From the NCBI GenBank assembly GCA_031417395.1, contig JANOVM010000004.1:81150-145149 (forward strand): a stretch of 64,000 nt of DNA. The letters are read 5' to 3'. The position numbers were made by a program, and so were the translations under genes. Under the pieces are notes generated by a model that was not told where the DNA came from, searched no databases, and saw only the letters and a list, made by a program, of their open reading frames with translations. Positions 24,745 through 33,831 of this stretch are shown one piece after another; the first letter of the stretch is position 1; the number at the start of each line of letters is the position of its first letter. This DNA is from JADKIH01 sp031417395. Lineage in GTDB: Bacteria; Bacteroidota; Bacteroidia; AKYH767-A; 2013-40CM-41-45.

Positions 24745-25356
24745 TTGAAGAATAAGTTAGCTGAATTGAAAAGGAATCTTAGGCCTGGTCATGTTTATCG
24801 TCGATCGGATCTTAGCCAATTGTCTAATGCCGTTGATCGACATATATCAGCACTTGTAAATGATGGTACCTTACAAAAACTGCATGGAGGGCTATACTAC
24901 TTTCCAACTGAAAGTGTTTTTGGAAAAACGCCTCCTGATGAAAACCTCCTTGTCCAGACTTTTTTAAAGGATGATCATTTTCTTTTGACTTCGCCTAATG
25001 ATTATAACAGCTTGGGAGTGGGTACAACACAGCTTTACAATAAGCGAGTAGTATATAATCACAGACGTCATGGAGTTTTTAAACTCGGTGGTAAAACATT
25101 CACCTTTATTTCCAGGCATCGCTTTCCGAAAAAAGCTACGCCGGAGTTCTTACTTGTTGATCTATTAAATAATCTTGATATGCTGGCAGAAGATCCTGAA
25201 TTTGTATTAAACAATGTTTCAACAAAATTGAAAACAATGGACTTGAGGAAAGTTAAAAAGAATTTAAGTCAGTATGGAAACGTACGTGCAAAAGCCCGGT
25301 TTCAAACTCTTATAAAACAACTAGAAGGTAAACAGGATGAAAAACTATCTGCATAA
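24745..25356 (+). CDS. AbiEi-like type IV antitoxin
   Basis: A 203-residue protein with an N-terminal winged-helix domain (RPGHVYRRSDLSQLSNAVDRHISALVNDGTLQKLHGGLYYFP) and a C-terminal domain, as in AbiEi-family antitoxins and transcriptional regulators (DUF6088-like). Its partner AbiEii gene overlaps the 3' end by 20 bases but is broken by two stops and a large deletion. The antitoxin may therefore survive only as a regulator. The start is TTG at 24745, which overlaps a TATATTTG box; a TTG at 24766 is an alternative. It lies just outside the repeat-bounded island. Confidence 0.8.
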   Translation: MKNKLAELKRNLRPGHVYRRSDLSQLSNAVDRHISALVNDGTLQKLHGGLYYFPTESVFGKTPPDENLLVQTFLKDDHFLLTSPNDYNSLGVGTTQLYNKRVVYNHRRHGVFKLGGKTFTFISRHRFPKKATPEFLLVDLLNNLDMLAEDPEFVLNNVSTKLKTMDLRKVKKNLSQYGNVRAKARFQTLIKQLEGKQDEKLSA

Positions 25357-25732
25357 TCATAAAGAGTTTCCGAATCTAATTAAAATTCTTTGGGATGAGA
25401 CAGGAATTATTCCTCAGCTTATTTAAAAAGAGACAGGAATAGAATGCCCCAATATAATGAGACAGTACTACGACGTTTACTGTTTACTGGGCAATGAAAC
25501 GGTTAAATAATTTATAGGTAGTAAAGAATATTTAGTTCATAAGAATGAAAGATTTCCAAATAAAGATCTTGAAGTACCGATAAATAAAAATGAAGCATTC
25601 CTTTTATCAGACGGTAAACAAAGGAGGCGATTTGAAACTCGCTATAAAAAAACATCAGACCTTTATTATAACGGTCAACCGGATTTTGAAGTATTACTTT
25701 CCAGGATTCGTGAAAATATTGACACGCTATAA
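25337..25732 (+). pseudogene. AbiEii-type nucleotidyltransferase toxin remnant
   Basis: One frame reads MKNYLHNHKEFPNLIKILWD to a TAA at 25424. It then runs RQYYDVYCLLGNETVK to a TAA at 25508, and then EYLVHKNERFPNKDLEVPIN ... YYNGQPDFEVLLSRIREN to the end. Start and end match AbiEii toxins, but the catalytic middle, including the nucleotidyltransferase GxS and DxD region, is missing. Two nonsense codons plus a deletion make it non-functional. Confidence 0.75.
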
Positions 25733-26019
25733 AATTATCTTTCAGTAATTTGACGCATTTCGATTCATTTGATTAATGACTTACTGGACCAAATGATTTT
25801 TTAAAGAATTGATCGGAGCAAAATCAGTACCCTCGTTTCCTCAATGCCAATTCCAAGATTGAATAATCCATAGTTCTTAAACTCCTATTCAGGGTGGAGA
25901 ATTTTTTATTTTTAAAAAAAACCGGCTAGCTTATATTATAATTCAAAAATCCAGCCTTAAATCGATTTTTTTCACATCCTAATCTATCGTACATTGCAAA
26001 AAACTAAAACCCAAACCCT
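25733..26019. other. Intergenic stretch before the cupredoxin gene
   Basis: AT-rich sequence with no coding frame or RNA structure that I can support. Confidence 0.5.
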
Positions 26020-26616
26020 ATGAAAAAAATCTACTCATTATTATTAATCTCAATGCTTACTTGGAGCAGCGCGTTTTCAACAATACATGTTTTTGATGTA
26101 AACGCTTCAGATTTCTCTCCATTTTCCTTAGGCTCCACAGTTGGCGATACTATTCGCTGGGTATGGACGGGCGGAACGCACAACACCGTTTCCGGTTCTA
26201 TTCCATCAGGCGCTGCATCATGGAGCAGTCCCATTTCTTCTGCCGTTACTCAATTTGATTATGTGGTATCAGTCGATGGTGTTTATTTATTTGCCTGCAC
26301 CATTCATGGTTTTAATGGCCAGTTTAGCGTTGCCCCTGCAAGCGGAATAAGTACACCAATTCCTCAAATCAATTTTTTAGTTTCTTCGAAAGATAATTCA
26401 AATTATACCTTGTCGTATAATCTTTTAGGAAATACAAAGGTTGAATTATCCCTGACTGACATGACCGGCAAAGTAGCCAAGGTTTTGTTTTCGGGTGAAA
26501 AACAAGGCGGAGAATATATTGAGAATTACTACCTGGAAGAACTTAGAAGCGGCATATACTTTTTACAATTGATTTGTGAAAATCAGCGAATAACCAGGAG
26601 AATTTTAATCGACTAA
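26020..26616 (+). CDS. Secreted plastocyanin-like cupredoxin with T9SS domain
   Basis: A 198-residue protein with a signal peptide (MKKIYSLLLISMLTWSSAFS), a cupredoxin domain (about residues 22-107) and a C-terminal T9SS-like sorting module (NYTLSYNLLGNTKVELSLTD ... SGIYFLQLICENQRITRRIL). Candidate type-1 copper ligands are H54 (GTHNT), C93 and H96 (CTIHG). The axial position five residues after H96 is glutamine (Q101) instead of the usual methionine. Likely an extracellular or surface copper or electron-transfer protein; partner unknown. Confidence 0.82.
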   Translation: MKKIYSLLLISMLTWSSAFSTIHVFDVNASDFSPFSLGSTVGDTIRWVWTGGTHNTVSGSIPSGAASWSSPISSAVTQFDYVVSVDGVYLFACTIHGFNGQFSVAPASGISTPIPQINFLVSSKDNSNYTLSYNLLGNTKVELSLTDMTGKVAKVLFSGEKQGGEYIENYYLEELRSGIYFLQLICENQRITRRILID

Positions 26617-26701
26617 AACTCGATTGATTTTATCCTGAAAGAGGCAGCCTCAGAAGGGCGTTTTAGAAAAAGTTTTTTCGGTTTATTAAAAAATCAAGAA
26701 C

Positions 26702-26729
26702 AAAAAAACCATCTATGGATGGTTTTTTT
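26702..26729. terminator. Bidirectional terminator
   Basis: Stem AAAAAAACCATC / GATGGTTTTTTT with a 4-base loop, between two convergent genes. A/T runs on both sides suit both strands. Confidence 0.85.
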
Positions 26730-26743
26730 GTTTACAGATATCA

Positions 26744-27595
26744 TTATTTAACTTTTCCTGCTAAATAATTCTTAATTAAATAAATCACAGAAACCACTAA
26801 AAAAATCCCTCCTAACAATGCCACCAGCGAAGACCCTGCAGGGAAATCATAATGGAATGATAAATCCAGTCCAAAGAATACGGCAAGTATACTTATCAGG
26901 ACTGCAAAAAGGGTAACGCCTAGGTTTTTTCGGGAAAGCATAATGCCTCCTACTGCAGGAATTATCAGGAAAGAAAAAACAGGTATAACTCCACTTATAC
27001 GAACGGAGAAAACAATAGCTAGTCCGATCGACAGGTAAAAAATAAAATTCCACAAACCGAAAAATTTCATTTTCTCTTTTGTATCGGTTGAATCGTTATC
27101 GGATTTATGGGAGAAACTTTCTGTCGCTTTGAAAAATTTCTTGTGGAAAATTAAGTGCAGTAAAGCAAGGGCACCGAAAATTATTGCTGTGGTTGTTATC
27201 TGTAAGGTTGTTATCGAAAGTATGTTGCCAAACAATACTTCCTGAATATCTGAATCGCCGTGCGGTGATTTTGAAATGAGCATGACAGTGGCTGCAGAAG
27301 TAATGGCGTAGATAATACCAATAATAGCTTCCAGCTTTAGTCGTTTGTCGGTTATGCGGATTAAAGACATTAATATTGCGCCTGATAAGGCAAAGATTAT
27401 TGGAATAACTGTTTGGCCATGCCCTACGTAATCTGAATAAGCTACTCCTAGTGATGAAATTTGTCCGAGTGCAAGATCTACAAAGACTATACCTCTGGTT
27501 ACAACGTGCACTCCAAGATAAGCAAGCACTACTCCAATAATGATACTGACGATAAATGCCTGCACCATAAAATCCAATTCAAGAAAATCAAACAT
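26744..27595 (-). CDS. Metal ABC transporter permease (ZnuB/MntB type)
   Basis: A 283-residue integral membrane protein of the ABC-3 family that imports zinc, manganese or iron. About eight hydrophobic helices are visible. GVHVVTRGIVFVDLALGQIS and SLGVAYSDYVGHG near the N-terminus are typical of the class. It is the last gene of a minus-strand cluster behind a solute-binding protein, a porin-like protein and a His-rich protein. No ATP-binding subunit lies in the cluster, so it must use an ATPase encoded elsewhere. Confidence 0.88.
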   Translation of the reverse strand: MFDFLELDFMVQAFIVSIIIGVVLAYLGVHVVTRGIVFVDLALGQISSLGVAYSDYVGHGQTVIPIIFALSGAILMSLIRITDKRLKLEAIIGIIYAITSAATVMLISKSPHGDSDIQEVLFGNILSITTLQITTTAIIFGALALLHLIFHKKFFKATESFSHKSDNDSTDTKEKMKFFGLWNFIFYLSIGLAIVFSVRISGVIPVFSFLIIPAVGGIMLSRKNLGVTLFAVLISILAVFFGLDLSFHYDFPAGSSLVALLGGIFLVVSVIYLIKNYLAGKVK

Positions 27596-27625
27596 GCAAT
27601 TGAAATTAAATTGTTTTAGAACGAA

Positions 27626-28531
27626 TTATTTTAATGCTGTTGTAAGTAAACTAATATTGTAATCAAAGAGTTGGTAATAATCCTTAATTGTATCGAATGC
27701 ACCTACAGATGTTGCCAGTATCACCGTCTTAGCTCCTGTTTGTTTAGTAACCACATCGGAGGATGATGTAGTAAAATATGGCGATGAAATAATAACTTTT
27801 ATATTGTTTTCTTTTACCAGCTTAATAATTTTTATAAGTTGCGAAGGTGTTGGCGGAATGCCGGCTTTAGGTTCCATGAAATCGACAATCTTCAAACCAA
27901 ATCGGTTTTCGAAGTAACACCATTCATTGTGATAGGCTATCACTTTTGATCCCCGAAATCCTGCCATGGCTGCATTCCATGACTTGAGTTTTAAGTCAAT
28001 TGTTTCGTTGAAGATTTTTAGATTAGCTTCAAAGTAGGTTTTATTTTCAGGAGAGATTCTGATTAATCCATTGCATATATTACGGGCTATGATTTTTCCA
28101 TTCAATGGATCGAGCCAGTAATGAGGATTTCCGAATAGGTGAATGTCTCCCTCTGCCCTATTTATTGAAGACGGAACCTGCATCAGACTAACACCAATAG
28201 AAGCGTCAACATAGCCATCACTGCCCTTCTGTATTTTATTATTTTTGGAACTAACCAGCAGTGAAGGCGACCAGCCGCTCTCGAGGTCGAGTCCAAGGGT
28301 AATGAATAAATCGGCCTGAGAAAGTTTTATAATATAACTTGGTTTCGGATCGACAAAATGGGGATTTTGATAGCCTGTAGCAATTGCAAATACATCAACT
28401 TTATTGCCGCCAATTAAACTTGCAATGCTTTTCATGTCTTGCGTTGTTGCAACAACTTTTAATACTGACGCTTTGGATGCTATTGCAAAACTTATTGTTG
28501 TTAGAAATATGATTGAGATTATTTTTTTCAT
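27626..28531 (-). CDS. Metal ABC transporter substrate-binding protein (ZnuA type)
   Basis: A 301-residue protein of the cluster A-I (ZnuA/TroA) family with a signal peptide (MKKIISIIFLTTISFAIASKA). Candidate metal ligands are H in QNPHFVDPKPS, H in GNPHYWLDP, and H/E in AYHNEWCYFENR, with an acidic ligand near SSDVV. There is no His-rich charged loop, so the metal could be zinc, manganese or iron. It lies 30 bases upstream of the permease and is presumably co-transcribed with it. Confidence 0.88.
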   Translation of the reverse strand: MKKIISIIFLTTISFAIASKASVLKVVATTQDMKSIASLIGGNKVDVFAIATGYQNPHFVDPKPSYIIKLSQADLFITLGLDLESGWSPSLLVSSKNNKIQKGSDGYVDASIGVSLMQVPSSINRAEGDIHLFGNPHYWLDPLNGKIIARNICNGLIRISPENKTYFEANLKIFNETIDLKLKSWNAAMAGFRGSKVIAYHNEWCYFENRFGLKIVDFMEPKAGIPPTPSQLIKIIKLVKENNIKVIISSPYFTTSSSDVVTKQTGAKTVILATSVGAFDTIKDYYQLFDYNISLLTTALK

Positions 28532-28567
28532 TTTTATTTTTATTAATCTAATAAATTCAATTGATGT

Positions 28568-29716
28568 TTAATATTTGTGAGCGCCGTGTGAACCAATTAC
28601 GAAAATCCACCTGAGGCCGGCGCTTGTAAATTTCTTTTCGTAGTTACCTATTGGTAAAGCAGTATTCATAGAAGTATATTTTGCTTCAACTTCTATCTTC
28701 TGAAATTCTGTTGCATACCAACCCAGTGTTGCTGTACCGGATCTAAGTTTAGCCTTTTTAGAGAATGTAAATTGCGTAAAATCATATCTTCCTGACACAA
28801 ACCATCTTTTACCAACCTGAACATTCAGCAAAGAATAAAAGCCATACGTGTTTTCTGTATGAAAAAATATTTTTTCATTGTTGAAGAAAATCTCATTCTG
28901 AAATGTCACTGATTTATAGGTATTGTAACGCAAAGGCTTCCATTTATAGGTAATGTCTGCAGCTGCCATATTTGTTCTTTTATTCAATGCATTCACGCCG
29001 GTAATACCTGTCAAACCCAGTTCCAAAGAAGCATTGTCTGTCAGGTCCCAATAATTTTTTAAGTGAGCCAGGTATAAAAAATTATTCGTTCCACTTCTCC
29101 TGAATACGCCTGAAGCAACTGGCTGGGTCGTTTCAACCGTCAACTCCTGATAAAAAACATGATTGGGTAGAAGCCAGCTCAGTGAAAGTCCATCGCCTTT
29201 TAATCCTTCTTCCCCAAAAAAATTCACTATAGCATCCGGTGTATTGATGAATTGCAAAGCATGCGAATGAACGGTATTTACCCTGCCTAGCATTTGTTTA
29301 AATCGTCCGGCTTTCAATTGCAGGTGAGCAGGAAGTGATGTAGTTGTAACAAAACCCTCCTCTATCTCTCCCGAAAACTCCCCCGAAACGGGATCCTGAC
29401 TTACTGAATAATAAAAATCAGCTCGTGCATATGGATCCACCACTGATTTAAATGAAAATTCTGCTTCACTCAGATAAGCATCAAAATTTTTAATACCGTA
29501 ACTATGATACATTCCCCTGAAATCACCAATGACGCCAATGTCAGGATTTGCAGAAACGGAAACTCTTTGCTGTGGTTGAGTAACTTGTGAAGCAGCTAAA
29601 TCATTTTGAATTTGAATCTGCATTAATGAATCAGACTTCGTGCTATCGGTCTGACCGAATAAATGCTGCATACTACCGGATAGTATGATAATTAAACAGA
29701 ATAGTTTAGTATCCAT
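28568..29716 (-). CDS. Outer-membrane porin-like protein
   Basis: A 382-residue protein with a signal peptide (MDTKLFCLIIILSGSMQHLFGQ) and alternating beta patterns ending in RWIFVIGSHGAHKY. Such proteins are typical Bacteroidota outer-membrane beta-barrels resembling phosphate/polyanion porins. The segment AYLSEAEFSFKSVVDPYARADFYYSVSQD is characteristic. Located between the His-rich protein and the metal-binding protein, it may be the outer-membrane pore for metal uptake; this is inferred from position. Confidence 0.65.
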   Translation of the reverse strand: MDTKLFCLIIILSGSMQHLFGQTDSTKSDSLMQIQIQNDLAASQVTQPQQRVSVSANPDIGVIGDFRGMYHSYGIKNFDAYLSEAEFSFKSVVDPYARADFYYSVSQDPVSGEFSGEIEEGFVTTTSLPAHLQLKAGRFKQMLGRVNTVHSHALQFINTPDAIVNFFGEEGLKGDGLSLSWLLPNHVFYQELTVETTQPVASGVFRRSGTNNFLYLAHLKNYWDLTDNASLELGLTGITGVNALNKRTNMAAADITYKWKPLRYNTYKSVTFQNEIFFNNEKIFFHTENTYGFYSLLNVQVGKRWFVSGRYDFTQFTFSKKAKLRSGTATLGWYATEFQKIEVEAKYTSMNTALPIGNYEKKFTSAGLRWIFVIGSHGAHKY

Positions 29717-29788
29717 TGCCTGATATAAAATAATTGGGAAGGTTTAGTAAATGAAATTCGGCCTTGTATTCACAAAGCTTAAAAAAAA

Positions 29789-30103
29789 CTAAACCAGTAC
29801 AGGAGGTGCACGCAATGGACGAAATACTTCCTTCTGAAGGATTATATCGCCTGAAGGGAAAAAGTAATTTAAAAGTCCGAGCTCATGTATTAATATATTG
29901 TGATGAAAAATTGCCTGACTTTCTAAGACGTCATTCGTAAAATCGCAGAGATTACAATGGTGCTCTTCCTGATGGAAGTGCTTATCGGAAACATTGCAAT
30001 GAAAATCGTTTTTATGAAAAAAATTGTGGACTTCCTTTTCCACTAAAGGGAAAAGAAATACTAAAAGGGTAATAAAAGCAAATATGTTTCTGAGCTTTTG
30101 CAA
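29789..30103 (-). CDS. His/Cys-rich small membrane protein
   Basis: 104 residues with one N-terminal hydrophobic helix (IFAFITLLVFLFPLV) followed by HNFFHKNDFHCNVSDKHFHQ and EEHHCNLCDF, a dense His/Cys cluster typical of proteins that bind zinc or copper. It ends RPLRAPPVLV, a tail common to similar short Bacteroidota proteins. It begins the minus-strand metal-transport cluster and could act as a metal chaperone or sensor. Function is not established. Confidence 0.6.
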   Translation of the reverse strand: MQKLRNIFAFITLLVFLFPLVEKEVHNFFHKNDFHCNVSDKHFHQEEHHCNLCDFTNDVLESQAIFHHNILIHELGLLNYFFPSGDIILQKEVFRPLRAPPVLV

Positions 30104-30261
30104 GCCGGAAAAATAGTGAATAATTTATGATTAAATCATTAAAAGATTAAAATGATTGTTAAAATAGGTTAAATGATAAATTTAATGCGACAATTCGGGG
30201 TTTTGAGTAAATTGTTTGAACAACTGATTCATTCTGAACCGAAATTTTTTTTCAATTTCAA

Positions 30262-31548
30262 TCAAATTACTTCTGCAACAACAAACGTACTCCCGCCAAC
30301 AAAAACGACATCCTTTTCACCGGCATTTTTTCTTGCAGTTTTAAATGCTTCGGCTACGCTTTCGTAAGAATCTCCTGAAAGTCCAAAAGACAACGATAAT
30401 TTTTTCAATTCCTCCTGATCCAGTGAGCGGGGAAGATTGGCTTTGCAGAAATAATATTGCGCATCCTTAGGCAATAGAGAAAGAACTTTAGAAGGATCCT
30501 TGTCATTGACCATGCCGAAAACAATATGGAGCTTATTGAAATCCAATTCTGCCAATTGATCCATTACCAATTTTATTCCGGCTTCATTATGACCGATGTC
30601 TGCTATTGTTTGCGGATGGGTTGCTATTATTTGCCACCTTCCTAAGAAGCCGGTATTTGCCGGACCGTTTGTTAATCCTGCTGAAATAGTTTGATCGGTA
30701 ATACCGGAAAAATTATTCTTAAGTAAATCGAGTGATTGCAAGACAGTACAAATATTTTTCAACTGATATTTTCCCGTTAGCCACAACTGCAAATTTTCAA
30801 ACCGGATTTTATTTCCATGATTAACACTAATAAATTGCCCATCCTGACTACTATTAATAAAAGTTGCCTTATAAAAATCTGAAGCGAAAAATATCGGTGC
30901 GTTTAATTTCTCTGCATGATTTATAAAAACACTCTCTGTTTCCTTTTGTCTTTCACCAATAACAACAGGAATATTCTGCTTAATAATACCTGCCTTTTCC
31001 CCTGCAATCTTTTCAAGAGTATCACCCAGAAATTGCATGTGATCGTAACTGATATTTGTAATAACAGACAAAACAGGTGTAATGATATTCGTTGAATCAA
31101 GTCGCCCGCCAAGACCGGTTTCTATGATGGCAATGTCAACTTTTTCTTTTGCGAAATGCTCAAAAGCAAGTGCTGTAGTCCATTCGAAAAAGCTGGGACT
31201 AATCTCTTCAAACCTCTTTTTGTTTTCTTCTACGAATCGAATCACTTCCGATTCACCAATCATTTCACCATCGATTCTGATTCTTTCCCTGAAATCTTTC
31301 AGATGCGGTGATGTAAACAATCCTGTCTTATATCCCGACTCCTGCAAAATAGAAGCAAGCATGTTTGAAACGGAACCCTTGCCGTTAGTCCCGGCAATAT
31401 GAATGGAAGTGATTTTATTTTCCGGATGATGTAAATGCTCCGACAAGGCTTTAATATTATTCAGATCCGCTTTGTATGCAGTTGCGCCTATGCGATGAAA
31501 CATAGGAAGCTGTTTAAAAAGATAATCAACGGTCTGCCTGTAATCCAT
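30262..31548 (-). CDS. folC: Folylpolyglutamate synthase / dihydrofolate synthase
   Basis: A 428-residue Mur-ligase-family enzyme that adds glutamate to dihydropteroate and to folates. It shows the ATP-binding P-loop HIAGTNGKGSVSNMLAS, the FTSPHL motif, the Mg-site ETGLGGRLDSTN, and the linker and ligase regions. ATG start at 31548. The stop lies beyond a short AT-rich spacer from the His-rich gene. It is the last gene in the exbB-exbD-tonB-folC order, common in the phylum. Confidence 0.94.
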   Translation of the reverse strand: MDYRQTVDYLFKQLPMFHRIGATAYKADLNNIKALSEHLHHPENKITSIHIAGTNGKGSVSNMLASILQESGYKTGLFTSPHLKDFRERIRIDGEMIGESEVIRFVEENKKRFEEISPSFFEWTTALAFEHFAKEKVDIAIIETGLGGRLDSTNIITPVLSVITNISYDHMQFLGDTLEKIAGEKAGIIKQNIPVVIGERQKETESVFINHAEKLNAPIFFASDFYKATFINSSQDGQFISVNHGNKIRFENLQLWLTGKYQLKNICTVLQSLDLLKNNFSGITDQTISAGLTNGPANTGFLGRWQIIATHPQTIADIGHNEAGIKLVMDQLAELDFNKLHIVFGMVNDKDPSKVLSLLPKDAQYYFCKANLPRSLDQEELKKLSLSFGLSGDSYESVAEAFKTARKNAGEKDVVFVGGSTFVVAEVI

Positions 31549-31665
31549 TATGTATGCAAAGAAATTGCAAATAAGTAGTTAAATCAAAAAAATAAATGAT
31601 TTTAATTTGAAAAGTTCAGTGCCGTTAATCACGGCATTCGAAGAGTAATGAAAAATTATTGAAAA

Positions 31666-32511
31666 TTACTGAAGCACAAAATCGAATGTAATTGTTCCCT
31701 TCTGAATTTCATCGTTATCACTGGAATTGAATTTCGCTTTTAGAGCAGCATCTTTAGCCAGCTTTAAAAGATACGATGATGTAGTCGTTGATCCTCGTAC
31801 TCCGGGCACAGCAGCCTCAACAGAACCATCTTTGCCTACTGTGATTGATACGACAACTCTGCCTGTTTCCTGCGACTGATCGCTAATCTTTGGGGAACCA
31901 ATCATCTTTCTTCCATCCAGTGAATAAGAAAACCCACCTTTGCCTGGACCGTTACCGGGGCCTTCACCGCCTCCGCTTCCTGTGCCCGGACCGGTACCAC
32001 CGCTGCCATTTTTACCGGTATATTTTGAATTAGGGTCTCCTTTAGGGTCACCTTGGTCGCCGACACCTTTTCCTGTGCCTTGCGATTTACTGGTTGTGGT
32101 TTTACCGGGGTAAAGAGCTTTGGTGTTAACCGTCTTAACGGGTTCTACTTTGGGTTCAATCTTTACAGGCTTGGTTTCAGTCTTAACTTCCTTAATAATT
32201 TTCTTGTGTTCCTTTACTTCTTTGGCAATAGGCGATTCTTCAAAGTCCTGTGTTGCCACCTCTTTTTCAGGAACCTGCTGTTGAATAATTTTTTCGGTAA
32301 CGGGTGCTTTCGTAATTTCTTCAGACATTGGCTGAACATCACCGGCTGCTTCTTCAAGCATTCCAATGTTCACAAGAACACCGCCTCCACCGCCTGCTTC
32401 AGGAAATGGAGGGATTTTGATTTTCATCAAACTGAAAATCAGAACAAGTAATATTAGGGCATGTACAATTACCGTAAGTACCGCTGAGCGGGAACGGATG
32501 GAAGCATCCAT
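31666..32511 (-). CDS. TonB-like periplasmic energy transducer
   Basis: A 281-residue protein with one N-terminal helix (SAVLTVIVHALILLVLIFSL), a proline/lysine/glutamate-rich linker (EKIIQQQVPEKEVATQDFEE ... VKTETKPVKIEPKVEPVK), a Gly-rich segment and a short C-terminal domain with VVVSITVGKDGSVEAAVPG, as in TonB family proteins. It ends with a strand pattern (GTITFDFVLQ). It links the ExbB/ExbD proton channel to outer-membrane receptors. It starts three bases after the exbD stop. Confidence 0.85.
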   Translation of the reverse strand: MDASIRSRSAVLTVIVHALILLVLIFSLMKIKIPPFPEAGGGGGVLVNIGMLEEAAGDVQPMSEEITKAPVTEKIIQQQVPEKEVATQDFEESPIAKEVKEHKKIIKEVKTETKPVKIEPKVEPVKTVNTKALYPGKTTTSKSQGTGKGVGDQGDPKGDPNSKYTGKNGSGGTGPGTGSGGGEGPGNGPGKGGFSYSLDGRKMIGSPKISDQSQETGRVVVSITVGKDGSVEAAVPGVRGSTTTSSYLLKLAKDAALKAKFNSSDNDEIQKGTITFDFVLQ

Positions 32512-32514
32512 GAA

Positions 32515-32916
32515 TTATTTTTTAGAAGACTGTGTAGCCAAAACCATTTTTATCTTTAAGCGGTTCCCAATGTCTAAAAGATCGACCAGGTTTTGAACCT
32601 GAACAGTCTTATCGACCTTCAACAAGGCCGTTGGGTCAGGCTGTCCGTTGATGATTTTTACCAGCGTCGGTTCCAATTCTTCAACGGTTACAGGTGTGTT
32701 GTTGAGAGCGTACTTAAGATCTTCTGTAACGGAAATGGTGATTGGATGTTTCACTGACTGGGTACTGCTTTTGGCATTGGGCAGTAAAAGTTTTAACACA
32801 TTTGGTGTAGCCATAGTTGACGTAATGAGAAAAAACAATAGAAGGAAAAACATAATATCGTTCAATGAAGCAGAGTAGACTTCACCTACGGCTCTGTTTT
32901 TTCGACGAAGGTTCAT
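32515..32916 (-). CDS. exbD: Biopolymer transporter ExbD/TolR family
   Basis: A 133-residue protein with one membrane helix (DIMFFLLLFFLITSTMATPN) carrying the conserved aspartate (D19) that couples proton flow, and a periplasmic beta domain. It is followed at 3 bases by the TonB-like gene and preceded by exbB. Such exbB-exbD-tonB clusters power TonB-dependent uptake across the outer membrane. The family also includes GldM-like partners, but the gld motor genes are absent here. Confidence 0.9.
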   Translation of the reverse strand: MNLRRKNRAVGEVYSASLNDIMFFLLLFFLITSTMATPNVLKLLLPNAKSSTQSVKHPITISVTEDLKYALNNTPVTVEELEPTLVKIINGQPDPTALLKVDKTVQVQNLVDLLDIGNRLKIKMVLATQSSKK

Positions 32917-33002
32917 GGTTGGCTGTGTTAAAGGTTACTTGGTGATGAATAAATATAAACGGAGGAAGCCTATGGAATATTGGCAAGAGGCAACTTTGTA
33001 TT

Positions 33003-33719
33003 TTATGCTTTTACCGGCTCTTCAAGAAGGTCAATGAATTCGACGGCATTAATTTCCATTTTATTGATTACACGGTCAATTAAATGTACAAGGTAATGGT
33101 AAGCACCGTAAGCAATCATACCTACAAGTAAGCCGGTAGCACTTGATATCATTTTGACATATAATCCACCTGAAATCGTATTAATTTCAAGACTGTTTTG
33201 CTGAGCAATTTCGTAGAAGATTTTAATAACTCCGAAGATAGTTCCCAAAAATCCGAACATGGGAGCAATACCGGCAATGGTGGCAAGAATATTCATATTC
33301 TTTTCCATTTTATAAATTTCAAGTTTACCGACATTTTCTATGGCTCCTTCAATTTCACTAACAGGCTTTCCCAGTCGCATAATACCTTTTTCTATCATTC
33401 TTGCTACAGGAGTTTTTGTATTCCTGCAGAGCATACGGGCTGCTTCTATGTTTCCGTTATGAACATAATCTCTAATCTGGTGCATGAAGTTCATATCAAT
33501 TTTCGAAAAACGACGAATGGTGAAAAGTCTTTCGAAGAAAATGTAAAATGCCATAATGGAAAGGATGGCAATGGGAATCAAAATGGGTCCGCCTTTTTCG
33601 GCCATATCCCACAGGGAAATTGATTTCTCTACCGGTACTGTCAGTTGTGCTCCTGCAGCCTGGGCAGAATCTATAAGTCCAGTTGTCTGGGTGGTGATCT
33701 GTAAAATGAATCCGTGCAT
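33003..33719 (-). CDS. exbB: MotA/TolQ/ExbB proton channel family protein
   Basis: A 238-residue membrane protein with the MotA/TolQ/ExbB channel domain: helices around ILIPIAILSIMAFYIFFERLF, LATIAGIAPMFGFLGTIFGVIKIF and GLYVKMISSATGLLVGMIAYGAYHYL. It forms the inner-membrane proton channel with ExbD. It stands 86 bases before exbD on the same strand and belongs to the exbB-exbD-tonB unit. Confidence 0.92.
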   Translation of the reverse strand: MHGFILQITTQTTGLIDSAQAAGAQLTVPVEKSISLWDMAEKGGPILIPIAILSIMAFYIFFERLFTIRRFSKIDMNFMHQIRDYVHNGNIEAARMLCRNTKTPVARMIEKGIMRLGKPVSEIEGAIENVGKLEIYKMEKNMNILATIAGIAPMFGFLGTIFGVIKIFYEIAQQNSLEINTISGGLYVKMISSATGLLVGMIAYGAYHYLVHLIDRVINKMEINAVEFIDLLEEPVKA

Positions 33720-33831
33720 TATATATTGATTGAAATAGCTGGCAAATTAATCAAACCCTCTTCTTGTAAGGCTTAAAGGATTGGTACTTTTAAACACTAT
33801 AATGTTAGTGAACGTCAATTTGCTGCTTTTA

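Noticed and set aside
24745..25732. Functional AbiE toxin-antitoxin system
   Set aside because: The toxin frame has stops at 25424 and 25508 and lacks the catalytic middle.
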